Shown here piece by piece: positions 27,194-35,455 of a stretch of DNA of 64,000 nt. The stretch lies in the NCBI GenBank assembly GCA_965233855.1, contig OZ247586.1, positions 496,001 to 560,000 of the forward strand, in the 5' to 3' direction. Source of the stretch: Megaera_A sp965233855 (GTDB lineage Bacteria > Pseudomonadota > Alphaproteobacteria > Rickettsiales > Rickettsiaceae). Numbering within the stretch: the first letter of the stretch is position 1; the number at the start of each line of letters is the position of its first letter. Made by a program: the position numbers and the translations under genes. Under the pieces are notes generated by a model. That model saw only the letters and a list, made by a program, of their open reading frames with translations. It did not search any database and was not told the DNA's origin.

Positions 27194-27721
27194 TTGGAAA
27201 AAGGTTGTTTTAGTTCTGATTTAATTATCAAATCTTCAAAGCCTAGTAATACCACTATTTCTGGTTATGCAAGTGTTTTTGGAGTGGTTGATAGTCAGAA
27301 CGATGTAATAGTTAAAGGAGCATTTGCATCTGCTGAACGCAAATATGTGAAGTTACTTTGGCAACATGACTCTAGTCAAGCAATTGGAGTAATCACATTC
27401 ATAGAAGAGGATGAGTATGGTTTGAAATTTGAGGCAGAAATTAATAATAAAATTGAAGTTGGAAGGGAAGCTTCGGAGTTAATTAAACAAAAGGCTATTT
27501 GTGGATTAAGCATTGGATTTTCAATAGACTCTTCTAGCTACAATGAAGATGGAATAAGAGTTATTGAAGATTTAAATCTAGCTGAAATTAGCGTTGTAAC
27601 TTTTCCGGCTAATACTCATGCTGAAATTAGCTGTATAAAAAGTAAATCATTTAGTAAAGAATATAATGAATCAAATCTTGATGAATTATCCTCTTTGGTC
27701 AAAAAATTAGCAGAATATTAG
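27194..27721 (+). CDS. HK97-type prohead protease (GTA gp4-like)
   Basis: Serine protease that matures HK97-fold capsids, about 176 residues. Motifs are GYASVFGVVDSQNDVIVKGAF, LLWQHD (catalytic histidine), ICGLSIGF (catalytic serine) and LAEISVVTFPAN. I place the start at TTG 27194 because a perfect AAGGAGG ribosome-binding site (27182-27188) lies five bases upstream. The in-frame ATG at 27179 sits before that site. It is first in a rightward head/tail cluster whose order matches RcGTA genes 4-8 and 12-13. No portal or terminase gene lies upstream. Confidence 0.9.
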   Translation: MEKGCFSSDLIIKSSKPSNTTISGYASVFGVVDSQNDVIVKGAFASAERKYVKLLWQHDSSQAIGVITFIEEDEYGLKFEAEINNKIEVGREASELIKQKAICGLSIGFSIDSSSYNEDGIRVIEDLNLAEISVVTFPANTHAEISCIKSKSFSKEYNESNLDELSSLVKKLAEY

Positions 27722-27729
27722 GAGGGGTT

Positions 27730-28779
27730 ATGCAAGAGAATAAAATCAATTTAATAGCTAAAGATATAAAAAAATTTTTAGCAAAAGAGTCGAATCAATC
27801 ACAAAAAATCAATAAATTAGAAAGGGAAATTAATAAGATGCAAAATTATATATCAAGACCAGAAAATATAAATATTGATAATATTGAGGAGAAGAAATCA
27901 TTTAGTAACTATATAAGAAAAGGAGTGCAAGATAATTTAATTACAAAATCTTTTAGTGGAGCGGCTGAAGATGGAGGAGTGATTTTAAGTAATCAAATTA
28001 TTTCTATGATTAATCAAAGATCAATGATGCGTCAAATTGCATCGGTTGAAAGAATTTCTACAAGGTCGTTAGATATTATTTTTGAAGATGGCAATTTTTC
28101 AGCTGGCTGGGTTTCTGAAACAGGAGCAATGGATGAAACAGATACGCCAAAATTAAAGAAAATATCTATTAATGCTCACGAAATTTATGCTCAACCGAAA
28201 GCTACCCAAAGCTTAGTCGATGATTCTGAAATTAATATTGAGAATTGGTTGTCTGAAAGAATAGTTGATAGCTTTGTAAAGCTAGAAAATGAAGCTTTTA
28301 TTAAAGGCGATGGAGAGAATAAACCTAAAGGTTTTTTGACAAACGAAAAAATTGATAAAATTGAGAGTGGGACATCTGTATCCCCAGAATCATTACTTGG
28401 TTTAATAAATTCTCTTGATAAAGGCTATTTGGCAAATGCATCGTTTATTATGAATAGGAAGACATTATCTTCAATTCAAGGTTTGAAGGATGACACAGGA
28501 AGGTTTATTTGGAATCAATCTTTATCAGATCCATTACAGCAAACTATATTCGGTATTCCAGTATTTATAAGTTCTGATATGCCTGATGTTGCGGCTGATG
28601 CACTTTCTATTGCACTTGGTGATTTTAGGTCAGCATATAAAATTGTTGATAGAACAGGGATAAACCTTATGAGAGATCCATATACTGAGAAGCCTTTTGT
28701 AAAATTTTATGCTGTTAAAAGAGTAGGCGGGGATGTAATAAATCCAGCGGCTATTAAATTAGCTAAATTTGTTGAATAA
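27730..28779 (+). CDS. HK97-type major capsid protein (GTA gp5-like)
   Basis: Phage/GTA major capsid protein, 349 residues. Residues 1-60 form a charged coiled-coil delta domain that the gp4-like protease would cut. The HK97 fold starts near RSMMRQIASVERISTRSLD, and the body includes GWVSETGAMDETDTP, AQPKATQSLVDDSEINIENWL and FGIPVFISSDMP. A GGAGGGG ribosome-binding site precedes the ATG, 8 bp after the protease stop. The frame is intact and the length suits GTA capsids. Confidence 0.93.
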   Translation: MQENKINLIAKDIKKFLAKESNQSQKINKLEREINKMQNYISRPENINIDNIEEKKSFSNYIRKGVQDNLITKSFSGAAEDGGVILSNQIISMINQRSMMRQIASVERISTRSLDIIFEDGNFSAGWVSETGAMDETDTPKLKKISINAHEIYAQPKATQSLVDDSEINIENWLSERIVDSFVKLENEAFIKGDGENKPKGFLTNEKIDKIESGTSVSPESLLGLINSLDKGYLANASFIMNRKTLSSIQGLKDDTGRFIWNQSLSDPLQQTIFGIPVFISSDMPDVAADALSIALGDFRSAYKIVDRTGINLMRDPYTEKPFVKFYAVKRVGGDVINPAAIKLAKFVE

Positions 28780-28787
28780 TTTTATCC

Positions 28788-28823
28788 AAAGAGTTGGCTG
28801 CTTACTAAATTGCAGCCAACTTT
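28788..28823 (+). terminator. Hairpin between capsid and connector genes
   Basis: Perfect 10-bp inverted repeat: AGTTGGCTGC at 28792-28801 and GCAGCCAACT at 28812-28821, with a 10-base loop and a short TTTAAAT tail. It may be a weak terminator or an mRNA-stabilising hairpin that keeps capsid output above the downstream genes. Confidence 0.65.
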
Positions 28824-28842
28824 AAATATTTTGCAGGAAAAT

Positions 28843-29364
28843 ATGAAGTTAATATATAAAACTATTGAAATTGATAGAGAGCTTATTTGGTCAGTAGAAG
28901 AGATAAAAAATTATTTGCGGATATCTCATGATTATGATGATGCACTAATAACAAGCTTATCCGAGGCTGTAATTGAGTATGCAGAAAATTTTACTGGAGA
29001 GTTTATTAATAAGAGAAAAATTAGTTGCTTTGTAAGTAGAGCAAATAAAATTATTCGATTAAAGGCAACTTATAATATTAATTTGATATCTGTCCACAAG
29101 GTTATAAAAAAAGACAAAGAAGATATAAGTGATAGTTTCGGTGATTTTAATATTAGAGATTCTTCTGTGTTACTTAGTGAGCTGTATACCAATCAGGATA
29201 TAGAAATATTATATAATTGTGGTTTTGCAGAGGCTGTACCAAAAGCTTTGAAGTTAGGAATGCTAAAGCATATTTCTGCAATGTATGAATTAAATGAAAG
29301 TGCATTGGATCCAGTGGATGAAATTCAGAATTTATATCTGCCTTATAGAAAATTAAAAATATAA
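28843..29364 (+). CDS. Head-tail connector, gp6-like (GTA gp6)
   Basis: Phage gp6-like head-tail connector of about 173 residues. The ATG at 28843 follows a GCAGGAAA ribosome-binding site. An upstream in-frame TTG at 28810 lies inside the hairpin and is rejected. Typical features are LIWSVEEIKNYLRISHDYDDALITSLSEAVIEYAENFTG near the N-terminus and IEILYNCGFAEAVPKALKLGMLKHI near the C-terminus, matching the helical connector fold. The frame is intact. Confidence 0.85.
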   Translation: MKLIYKTIEIDRELIWSVEEIKNYLRISHDYDDALITSLSEAVIEYAENFTGEFINKRKISCFVSRANKIIRLKATYNINLISVHKVIKKDKEDISDSFGDFNIRDSSVLLSELYTNQDIEILYNCGFAEAVPKALKLGMLKHISAMYELNESALDPVDEIQNLYLPYRKLKI

Positions 29365-29382
29365 TGTTATTTGATTATTAAT

Positions 29383-29715
29383 ATGAAAAAGCAAAGTGTC
29401 GTTTCTAGGTTTGCTCACAAAATTTCTATACTCCATGATAGATCAGAAGATGAATTAGAAGAAGCTATATGGGAAGAGTTTGCAACTTGTTTTGCACAAG
29501 TAAAACCTGTATGTGATAATAAGTTTGCTTCACTAGAGGGGGTCTCATTCGGCGATGTTATAACAGAAGAGTATTTCCACTTTAGAACTAGGTATATTAA
29601 AGGAGTAACTAAGGAAATGCGATTGTTGTTTCACGATAGGAAGTTTGAAATAAAAAGAGTTATTGATGATCAAGAAAAGGGGCGCATGCTTAGTATTATA
29701 GCGCTTGAAGTATAA
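29383..29715 (+). CDS. Head-tail adaptor (GTA gp7-like)
   Basis: Short phage head closure/adaptor protein, about 110 residues from the ATG at 29383. A TTG-started longer frame from 29371 adds four residues without support. It contains RFAHKISILHDRSEDELEEAIWEEFATCFAQVKP, the pattern of the SPP1 gp16 family (R-I-ilr...d-G-W-a-va). FEIKRVIDDQEKGRMLSIIALEV near the end fits the family's F-I--v-d-d-r---l-l-c pattern. It has the position of RcGTA gene 7. Confidence 0.78.
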   Translation: MKKQSVVSRFAHKISILHDRSEDELEEAIWEEFATCFAQVKPVCDNKFASLEGVSFGDVITEEYFHFRTRYIKGVTKEMRLLFHDRKFEIKRVIDDQEKGRMLSIIALEV

Positions 29716-29724
29716 AGGTAAAAA

Positions 29725-30137
29725 ATGTCTCTAACATTTATTAGTGATTTTCAAAATCAAATATATAAGATTTTGGCAGCTGACAGTGAAATTAGGAAAT
29801 CAGTAAAAAAGATTTATTTTGGTGCTGTTCAAGATGGTAGGTGTCCTTTCTTGTTAATTAGCATAAAGAAAGCTGAGGATTTATCTCGTCATGTGGAAGC
29901 AATATATTCTGTAGAATTTCAAATATCTGCATATGCAAAGGATCATCATCATAAATTATTAGTATCACTAGCTGATAAAGTAATTGATGCAATTGGAGGT
30001 TCTAGAATATTTTTGCAGGCTATAAGGTTGCTGGGATAAAAGCCAATGAGATCTATTTTGAGAAAGCGAAGGATTTGGTGCTTAATAAACTTTCTATAAA
30101 TTACAAAGCCTTAATTAAGAGAGAGAATTATGATTGA
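29725..30137 (+). pseudogene. Frameshifted DUF3168 tail terminator (GTA gp8-like)
   Basis: Residues 1-100 match DUF3168 tail-completion proteins (SDFQNQIYKILAADSEIRK, FGAVQDGRCPFLLISI, EFQISAYAKDHHHKLLVSLADKVIDAI). The frame stops at 30039. A second frame then continues with GYKVAGIKANEIYFEKAKD to a stop at 30135-30137, just overlapping the next gene's ATG. One extra T in the T5 run near 30011-30015 would join both parts into one protein of normal length ending in YKALIKRENYD. The gene is therefore broken by a 1-bp deletion. Confidence 0.8.
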
Positions 30138-30726
30138 TTTTCACAACGTAAATTTGCCAAAATATATTGAGATCTTTGCTGTTGCTGTCACTGAGTTTTC
30201 TACGCATTGCGCTATAACAAAATCTGGAAGAGAAATAAGAAATTCAAATAGCATGCTTCCTAAAAGAAGTTATATCTTAAAAGATTGTTGTTTATCGAAG
30301 AAACAGTTCGAAGCATTTAATAATTTTTTTTACGCCAGAATGGGAAAAAAATTTTCATTTCGTTTAAAAGATTATTGTGATTTTAAAGTTGAAAAACAGC
30401 TGATTGATAAGGGTGATGGAGTTGTTAAAAAATTTCAATTAGTTAAATTGTATTCAGATCCTGTTGCGCCGTATATAAGAAAAATTACTAAACCAATAAG
30501 AGAATCAATTCATCTATATTTAGGAGAAGAACCAATAGTTCCTGAATCAATAGATTTAGAGCTAGGTTGCGTATCTTTAACAGATCCTGTCCCGGAAGAG
30601 AGTAAACTATACGCCAGTTTTGAGTTTGATATATCTGTGAGATTTGAAAGAGATAGTTATCAATATAGTTTTAATAGTGATGGAACTATTTCATTAGATG
30701 ACGTTAAATTGATTGAGGTGATGTAA
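30130..30726 (+). CDS. DUF2460 (TIGR02217) tail protein (GTA gp12-like)
   Basis: GTA distal-tail/hub protein family DUF2460, 198 residues. Signatures are DFHNVNLPKYIEIFAVAVTEFSTHCAITKSGREIRNSN at the start, FEAFNNFFYARMGKKFSFRLKDYCDF in the middle, and SFEFDISVRFERDSYQYSF. In RcGTA this gene comes after the major tail protein, tail chaperone and tape measure. Here it follows the gp8-like gene immediately, so genes 9-11 have been deleted. The frame is intact. Confidence 0.88.
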   Translation: MIDFHNVNLPKYIEIFAVAVTEFSTHCAITKSGREIRNSNSMLPKRSYILKDCCLSKKQFEAFNNFFYARMGKKFSFRLKDYCDFKVEKQLIDKGDGVVKKFQLVKLYSDPVAPYIRKITKPIRESIHLYLGEEPIVPESIDLELGCVSLTDPVPEESKLYASFEFDISVRFERDSYQYSFNSDGTISLDDVKLIEVM

Positions 30727-30969
30727 TATGTCAGATAGGAATTTTACATATCTTTTTTACATTAATTTGAAAAATGGAATTGAGTATCATTTAACATCTT
30801 CAGTAGATTTAATAACGCTAGAAGGTAAATTATATTTACCATTTTCTGGACTATCTATTGAATCTGCTGAGTTTAATGATTCTGCGCAAAATAATATAGT
30901 TTTGCATGGTACTTTTGAAGATTTAGGAATTACGCGCAATCTGGATTTAGTTGGGGCTGTATTAAGATA

Positions 30970-31935
30970 ACCCCAACTATGCATAAGAATCTAATTTTAC
31001 CATTTGATCTAGAGATGGTTTATCAGTTCTAATTTGGTAATTTATGAGTCCAGCAAATAAGTGAGAAAAAGCGTTGATAGGTGATCTGTGCCTACTATGA
31101 ATCAAAGTATTCAATGACTTCATAGAGGAGAATATAGTCTCAATAAAACTACGACGCATCAACATCATTTTATCTGTAGTATCCATTAAAATATTTTTCA
31201 TATTCTTTTTGATTTTAGTAATCAAAGTCACTTTTTGTTCAAATAATTCAGCGGATAGTTTTTTGGATATATACCCTTTATCACCAATAAGTTTACCAGT
31301 AATACCTTTCACCATTTCCATAACTGGAGAACGATCATTAACGTTGCCACCAGTAATAGTCATACTTACAATTTCTCCGAATGTATTGAGAATAAAGTGC
31401 AACTTAAAGCCAAAAAACCAACCAGTAGAAGTCTTGCCTTTTTTAGCTAATCCTTTAAAAACTTTATGTCTTTTTTCTCGAAGATTATGACAAACAGCCA
31501 TAGGCGTTGCATCTATAAACATATATTCTGTTACCTTACCTTCAAGGCTTTTAAGCATGCAAACCACAGCAGGGAAGCAAGTTTTATTAGTGCTGTAAAG
31601 CGATCGTAATGTACTAAGTAGCTGAATAAGTTTCTGTGATTCCTCATAAGTTCTAGGTAAAAATATTTAAAGCATGACATTCCAGATTGATGAAAAGCTA
31701 TCAGGATAGTTATTATTTCTGACAAGCTCATTTTACATGGTTTATTACGCTTTCTAATACCACTGGTAATGAGTGTCTTTTTGTACCAATTTTCAAATCC
31801 TTTACAAAAATCATCGACAAAGCAGAACAAACTATCGTAATCTATATTCATTGGGGTACCTTTTTTAGATTGCAAAAATACAGAATACCCCAATATCACT
31901 AGCTATGCAGTCCTTTTCTTATACATAGTTCGGGT
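30970..31935 (-). mobile_element. IS982-family element, copy 1 (966 bp, inactive)
   Basis: Ends ACCCCAACTATGCATAAGAA and its imperfect complement (18 of 20 match). Flanked by a 7-bp direct repeat TAAGATA (30963-30969 and 31936-31942). One base shorter than copies 2 and 3 because GGGAAAGC has become GGGAAGC near 31571-31578, which breaks the transposase. Confidence 0.95.
30977..31851 (-). pseudogene. IS982 transposase, frameshifted
   Basis: Same transposase as in copies 2 and 3 but with a 1-bp deletion near 31571-31578 that ends the first frame after IKLASLLWFACLK. The second frame still holds the DDE residues (FIDATPM, GDKGYIS, IETIFSSMK). It is probably not active, although it could be moved in trans by the intact copies. 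Confidence 0.92.
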
Positions 31936-32478
31936 TAAGATAATAAATTTCAATAGAGGAGAAGCAAAGGAGCTAGTAACATATACATGTACTAAACAAA
32001 TTTTTGCTAACTTAGAATTTAGATTAGTTTGTGAACCAGATTCAATAAAATTTAATCAATCGTTATTACCTTTATTTACAAAAACTTGTAGAGCAAATTT
32101 TTGTGACGAAAATTGTAAGTTAAATATAGATGATTTTAAAGTAACTGTTGAAGTGGTTAGTAAAAATAGTAAGAGTCTAATATGTAGGGATATTGATGAA
32201 TACTTAAATGGTTATTTTTCAGGAGGTAAATTGTTTGTTAAATATATTAATAGTAAAAAAGAAGAGTATATAGTTAATAGTCATTTTGCAAATAAAATTG
32301 AATTGCGAGATGAGGCGCTTTTTAAACTTGAAGATATAGAGGAAATAAAATTATCTCCTACTTGTGATAAAAAGATTAGAACTTGTTGCTATTCTTTCAA
32401 TAATACAGTAAATTTCAGAGGCGAACCGGATATTCCGGAATATAGAATAATTAAAAATTAATATTTGATAGATTGAAA

Positions 32479-32643
32479 ATGTTTCAAAGGTTTTTTTTAG
32501 GTTTTTTAAGTGTTTTTAGGTTTGGTGCTGTGCCAATTAAAAATAATATAAACACAGATGGAATTGCCTCTTATATTGATCTTGTGGAAAAAGATTTTAA
32601 TTTATCATATGAGAAGATGAAAAATAACCATGAAGGAAAGTAA
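32479..32643 (+). CDS. Small hypothetical protein (54 aa) in the GTA remnant
   Basis: Open frame of 54 residues beginning MFQRFFLGFLSVFRFGAVP and ending EKMKNNHEGK. It lies 17 bp after the DUF2163 stop and overlaps the DUF2335 gene by 14 bp. The N-terminal 18 residues are hydrophobic with one arginine on each side, so it could be a small membrane or secreted peptide. It sits where RcGTA has the gp14 peptidase but shows no resemblance to it. I do not recognise a family. Confidence 0.5.
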   Translation: MFQRFFLGFLSVFRFGAVPIKNNINTDGIASYIDLVEKDFNLSYEKMKNNHEGK

Positions 32644-33124
32644 AAAGTTTTTTGATAATAATAGGCTTAATAAAGGGCATAGAAGAGTATCAAATTCAAA
32701 ACAAAGTGATCTAAATATAATAAGAAAAAAGTATCAGCATGTGCTTCCTCCGGTCGAGATGCTTGAGCATTATGAAGAGCTTAATCCAGGTACGCTTGAG
32801 AAGTTGTTAGATATGGCTGAAAGAGAGCAAAATCATAGACATTCAATTGATTTGATGGCTATGGAAAAGCATAGTAAAGCCACTCAGCTTGGCAGAATGT
32901 TTGCTTTAGTGTTTGTAGCTTTCATTTCTATTACATCTCTAATGCTAGTGATAGCTGGAAGCTTTATTGTTGCATCTGTTTTTGCATTTGCTGCTTTTGC
33001 ATGTATAACAATTGTATCATTTCTTTATTCTAAGAATTCTTTATTCAAAGAATCAAATAGAAATAATTATGGAAACTTTAAATTTTCTAAAAATCATAGA
33101 AAACCTCGAAGGCCAAAAAACTAA
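32630..33124 (+). CDS. DUF2335 membrane protein
   Basis: Predicted small membrane protein of 164 residues. The DUF2335 signature LPPVEMLEHYEELNPGTLEKLLDMAEREQNHRHSID is at about 39-75, followed by two membrane helices (about 91-135) and a basic tail. Members are common in phage-linked regions and in Rickettsiales; function is unknown. It overlaps the 54-aa gene by 14 bp and ends the GTA-like cluster. A terminator follows at 33152. Confidence 0.85.
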   Translation: MKESKKFFDNNRLNKGHRRVSNSKQSDLNIIRKKYQHVLPPVEMLEHYEELNPGTLEKLLDMAEREQNHRHSIDLMAMEKHSKATQLGRMFALVFVAFISITSLMLVIAGSFIVASVFAFAAFACITIVSFLYSKNSLFKESNRNNYGNFKFSKNHRKPRRPKN

Positions 33125-33151
33125 GAATTAGATATTTTGTTAAAATGTTGT

Positions 33152-33185
33152 AGCGTGGGTTATTTTAACCTGCGCTTTTTTGTTC
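33152..33185 (+). terminator. Terminator of the GTA-like cluster
   Basis: AGCGTGGGTT (33152-33161) pairs with AACCTGCGCT (33167-33176) through two G-T wobbles, followed by a T-run. Confidence 0.85.
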
Positions 33186-33306
33186 TTATAAAATGAAGAT
33201 GCTAACATTTGACCTTTCTAACATGTTGATTTTCTAGCTCATGCTAATTAAAGGTTAATTTTTTTAATAAAAAGGCTTACTAATTGTTAAAAAACGTGTA
33301 TATTTA

Positions 33307-34273
33307 ACCCCAACTATGCATAAGAATCTAATTTTACCATTTGATCTAGAGATGGTTTATCAGTTCTAATTTGGTAATTTATGAGTCCAGCAAATAAGTG
33401 AGAAAAAGCGTTGATAGGTGATCTGTGCCTACTATGAATCAAAGTATTCAATGACTTCATAGAGGAGAATATAGTCTCAATAAAACTACGACGCATCAAC
33501 ATCATTTTATCTGTAGTATCCATTAAAATATTTTTCATATTCTTTTTGATTTTAGTAATCAAAGTCACTTTTTGTTCAAATAATTCAGCGGATAGTTTTT
33601 TGGATATATACCCTTTATCACCAATAAGTTTACCAGTAATACCTTTCACCATTTCCATAACTGGAGAACGATCATTAACGTTGCCACCAGTAATAGTCAT
33701 ACTTACAATTTCTCCGAATGTATTGAGAATAAAGTGCAACTTAAAGCCAAAAAACCAACCAGTAGAAGTCTTGCCTTTTTTAGCTAATCCTTTAAAAACT
33801 TTATGTCTTTTTTCTCGAAGATTATGACAAACAGCCATAGGCGTTGCATCTATAAACATATATTCTGTTACCTTACCTTCAAGGCTTTTAAGCATGCAAA
33901 CCACAGCAGGGAAAGCAAGTTTTATTAGTGCTGTAAAGCGATCGTAATGTACTAAGTAGCTGAATAAGTTTCTGTGATTCCTCATAAGTTCTAGGTAAAA
34001 ATATTTAAAGCATGACATTCCAGATTGATGAAAAGCTATCAGGATAGTTATTATTTCTGACAAGCTCATTTTACATGGTTTATTACGCTTTCTAATACCA
34101 CTGGTAATGAGTGTCTTTTTGTACCAATTTTCAAATCCTTTACAAAAATCATCGACAAAGCAGAACAAACTATCGTAATCTATATTCATTGAGGTACCTT
34201 TTTTAGATTGCAAAAATACAGAATACCCCAATATCACTAGCTATGCAGTCCTTTTCTTATACATAGTTCGGGT
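33307..34273 (-). mobile_element. IS982-family element, copy 2 (967 bp)
   Basis: Complete element with ACCC...GGGT ends and an 8-bp target duplication TATATTTA (33299-33306 and 34274-34281). It sits in the intergenic space between DUF2335 and the 34365 gene and interrupts nothing I can recognise. Confidence 0.95.
33314..34189 (-). CDS. IS982-family transposase
   Basis: DDE transposase of 291 residues from the ATG at 34189 (MNIDYDSLFCFVDDFCK). A longer frame to 34237 starts inside the terminal region and is unlikely. IS982 signatures are VTEYMFIDATPMAVC, GKTSTGWFFGFKLH, LIGDKGYISKKL, RRSFIETIFSSMKSL, HSRHRSPINAFSHL. The frame is intact and all three catalytic acids are present, so this copy may be active. 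It differs from copy 3 at only a few bases. Confidence 0.95.
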   Translation of the reverse strand: MNIDYDSLFCFVDDFCKGFENWYKKTLITSGIRKRNKPCKMSLSEIITILIAFHQSGMSCFKYFYLELMRNHRNLFSYLVHYDRFTALIKLAFPAVVCMLKSLEGKVTEYMFIDATPMAVCHNLREKRHKVFKGLAKKGKTSTGWFFGFKLHFILNTFGEIVSMTITGGNVNDRSPVMEMVKGITGKLIGDKGYISKKLSAELFEQKVTLITKIKKNMKNILMDTTDKMMLMRRSFIETIFSSMKSLNTLIHSRHRSPINAFSHLFAGLINYQIRTDKPSLDQMVKLDSYA

Positions 34274-34364
34274 TATATTTACAATTCATAGTTGCAAATA
34301 TTACAAATTTTATAATTTATTAATATTCGTGTTATTTTATGTTAAATATAATTCTGGGAAAATT

Positions 34365-34688
34365 ATGACTAAATATAGTGTAATCAAGTTTCAAGCGCCA
34401 TTTGAGAGATTAAAAGAGTACGATTTATCACCGGAAGTTAGACTTCATAAGGCAATCATAACTCAAGCAATCATTGATGTTTCAAATAATTCTGACTCTC
34501 CTTCATCTAAAAAAATTGAAATTGAGGCAAAAAATTGGATATTTGGCAATTCGTTATATTTTAAGAATGTTTGTAATAGGGCCGAATTAGAGCCAAAAGA
34601 TGTAGTGCAAATGGCAAGGGACGCAATCGTCATGAAATGTAATAGCATGATTTGCTTAAATATTAACCCATTTCAGCAAGTTGCTTAA
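34365..34688 (+). CDS. Conserved-looking hypothetical protein
   Basis: 107 residues from the ATG at 34365; an in-frame upstream ATG at 34329 adds 12 residues and is less likely. The protein begins MTKYSVIKFQAPFERLKEYDLS, is mainly helical, and has no membrane segment. FGNSLYFKNVCNRAELEP followed by VVQMARDAIV looks like a small DNA- or protein-binding helical domain. I do not recognise the family. It lies 90 bp after IS982 copy 2 and 130 bp before hpf. Confidence 0.65.
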   Translation: MTKYSVIKFQAPFERLKEYDLSPEVRLHKAIITQAIIDVSNNSDSPSSKKIEIEAKNWIFGNSLYFKNVCNRAELEPKDVVQMARDAIVMKCNSMICLNINPFQQVA

Positions 34689-34821
34689 ACTATGCGATAT
34701 ATATGGCCACAAGAAATAGGTAATTTTTTGCTATAAATAAGTCTGTTCTTGAGTTAATTCTAGATATATAATAGTTATATGTTATCGTGTAAGTTGAAAA
34801 TTATTATTAGGAGTATAAATA

Positions 34822-35394
34822 ATGCAGGTAGATACATCAGGTCAACATATATCAATTGGTAATTCTTTAAATGAATATGTTGATAGTAGGTTAAAGGAAG
34901 TTGTAGGAAAATATTTTGCTAATGCCCCAAGTGCGCATGTTCATTTTTCTAAACAAGGTCATGTATATAATTGTGATATAGTTTTGCATGAAGGGACAGG
35001 TAGACATGTAGTTATAAAGAGTAATGCCTCGTCAGATGAGATTTATAGTGTGTTTGATATTGCACTTGGTAAGCTTGAAAAGCAGATGCGCAAATATAAG
35101 TCAAAGTTAAATAATCATCATAGAGGTGTTAAACTCGCCGAAATGATTCCTGATGCCATTAAGTATGTTATATCATCAAAGCAAGTGGAAGAGCAGGTGG
35201 AGTTTGATGTAGATAATCCAGCGATTGTAGCTGAAAAACCTACGCAAGTTATGCCTCTAACTGTTGGTGAAGCTGTTATGAAAATGGATTTGGAAAATTT
35301 ACCAGCTCTTATGTTTGAGAACGCTAAGACAGGTAGAGTGAATGTTGTATATTATAGAAAAGATGGTAATATTTCTTGGGTTGATTCTAAGTAA
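34822..35394 (+). CDS. hpf: Ribosome hibernation promoting factor, long form
   Basis: Ribosome-associated inhibitor that dimerises 70S ribosomes in stationary phase. At 190 residues it is the long form. The N-terminal S30AE/RaiA domain (1-95) has VDTSGQHISIGNSLNEYVDSRL and ends with IALGKLEKQMRKYKSKLNNHH. The C-terminal dimerisation domain (about 135-190) has MPLTVGEAVMKMDLENLPALMFENAKTGRVNVVYYRKDG. An AGGAG ribosome-binding site precedes the ATG. A terminator follows. Confidence 0.95.
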   Translation: MQVDTSGQHISIGNSLNEYVDSRLKEVVGKYFANAPSAHVHFSKQGHVYNCDIVLHEGTGRHVVIKSNASSDEIYSVFDIALGKLEKQMRKYKSKLNNHHRGVKLAEMIPDAIKYVISSKQVEEQVEFDVDNPAIVAEKPTQVMPLTVGEAVMKMDLENLPALMFENAKTGRVNVVYYRKDGNISWVDSK

Positions 35395-35420
35395 CCTAAA
35401 GGAATACGCTTTCTAAATTT

Positions 35421-35455
35421 AAAGAGTTCGGTCCATTTGGATTGAGCTCTTTTTT
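35421..35455 (+). terminator. Terminator of hpf
   Basis: AAAGAGTTCGGTCC (from 35421) pairs with GGATTGAGCTCTTT (35439-35452) with G-T wobbles and a 4-base loop, followed by T residues. It touches the stop of the convergent holA. Confidence 0.85.

Larger units (their letters stand above)
30728..32461 (+). pseudogene. DUF2163 tail protein (GTA gp13-like) split by IS982
   Basis: The N-terminal part (30728-30969) and the C-terminal part (31943-32461) belong to one DUF2163 gene. The second part has the family's C-terminal DKKIRTCCYSFNNTVNFRGEPDIPE block and a FTKTCRANFCDENCKLN block. An IS982 element with a 7-bp target duplication separates them. When the element and one TAAGATA copy are removed, the two parts are still out of frame by one base. 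The gene therefore carries a frameshift as well as the insertion. The joined product would be about 250 residues, near the normal length. Confidence 0.85.

Noticed and set aside
31209..31490. 93-codon rightward frame, repeated at 33546 and 62482
   Set aside because: It is the antisense shadow of the IS982 transposase and recurs only because the element is repeated.
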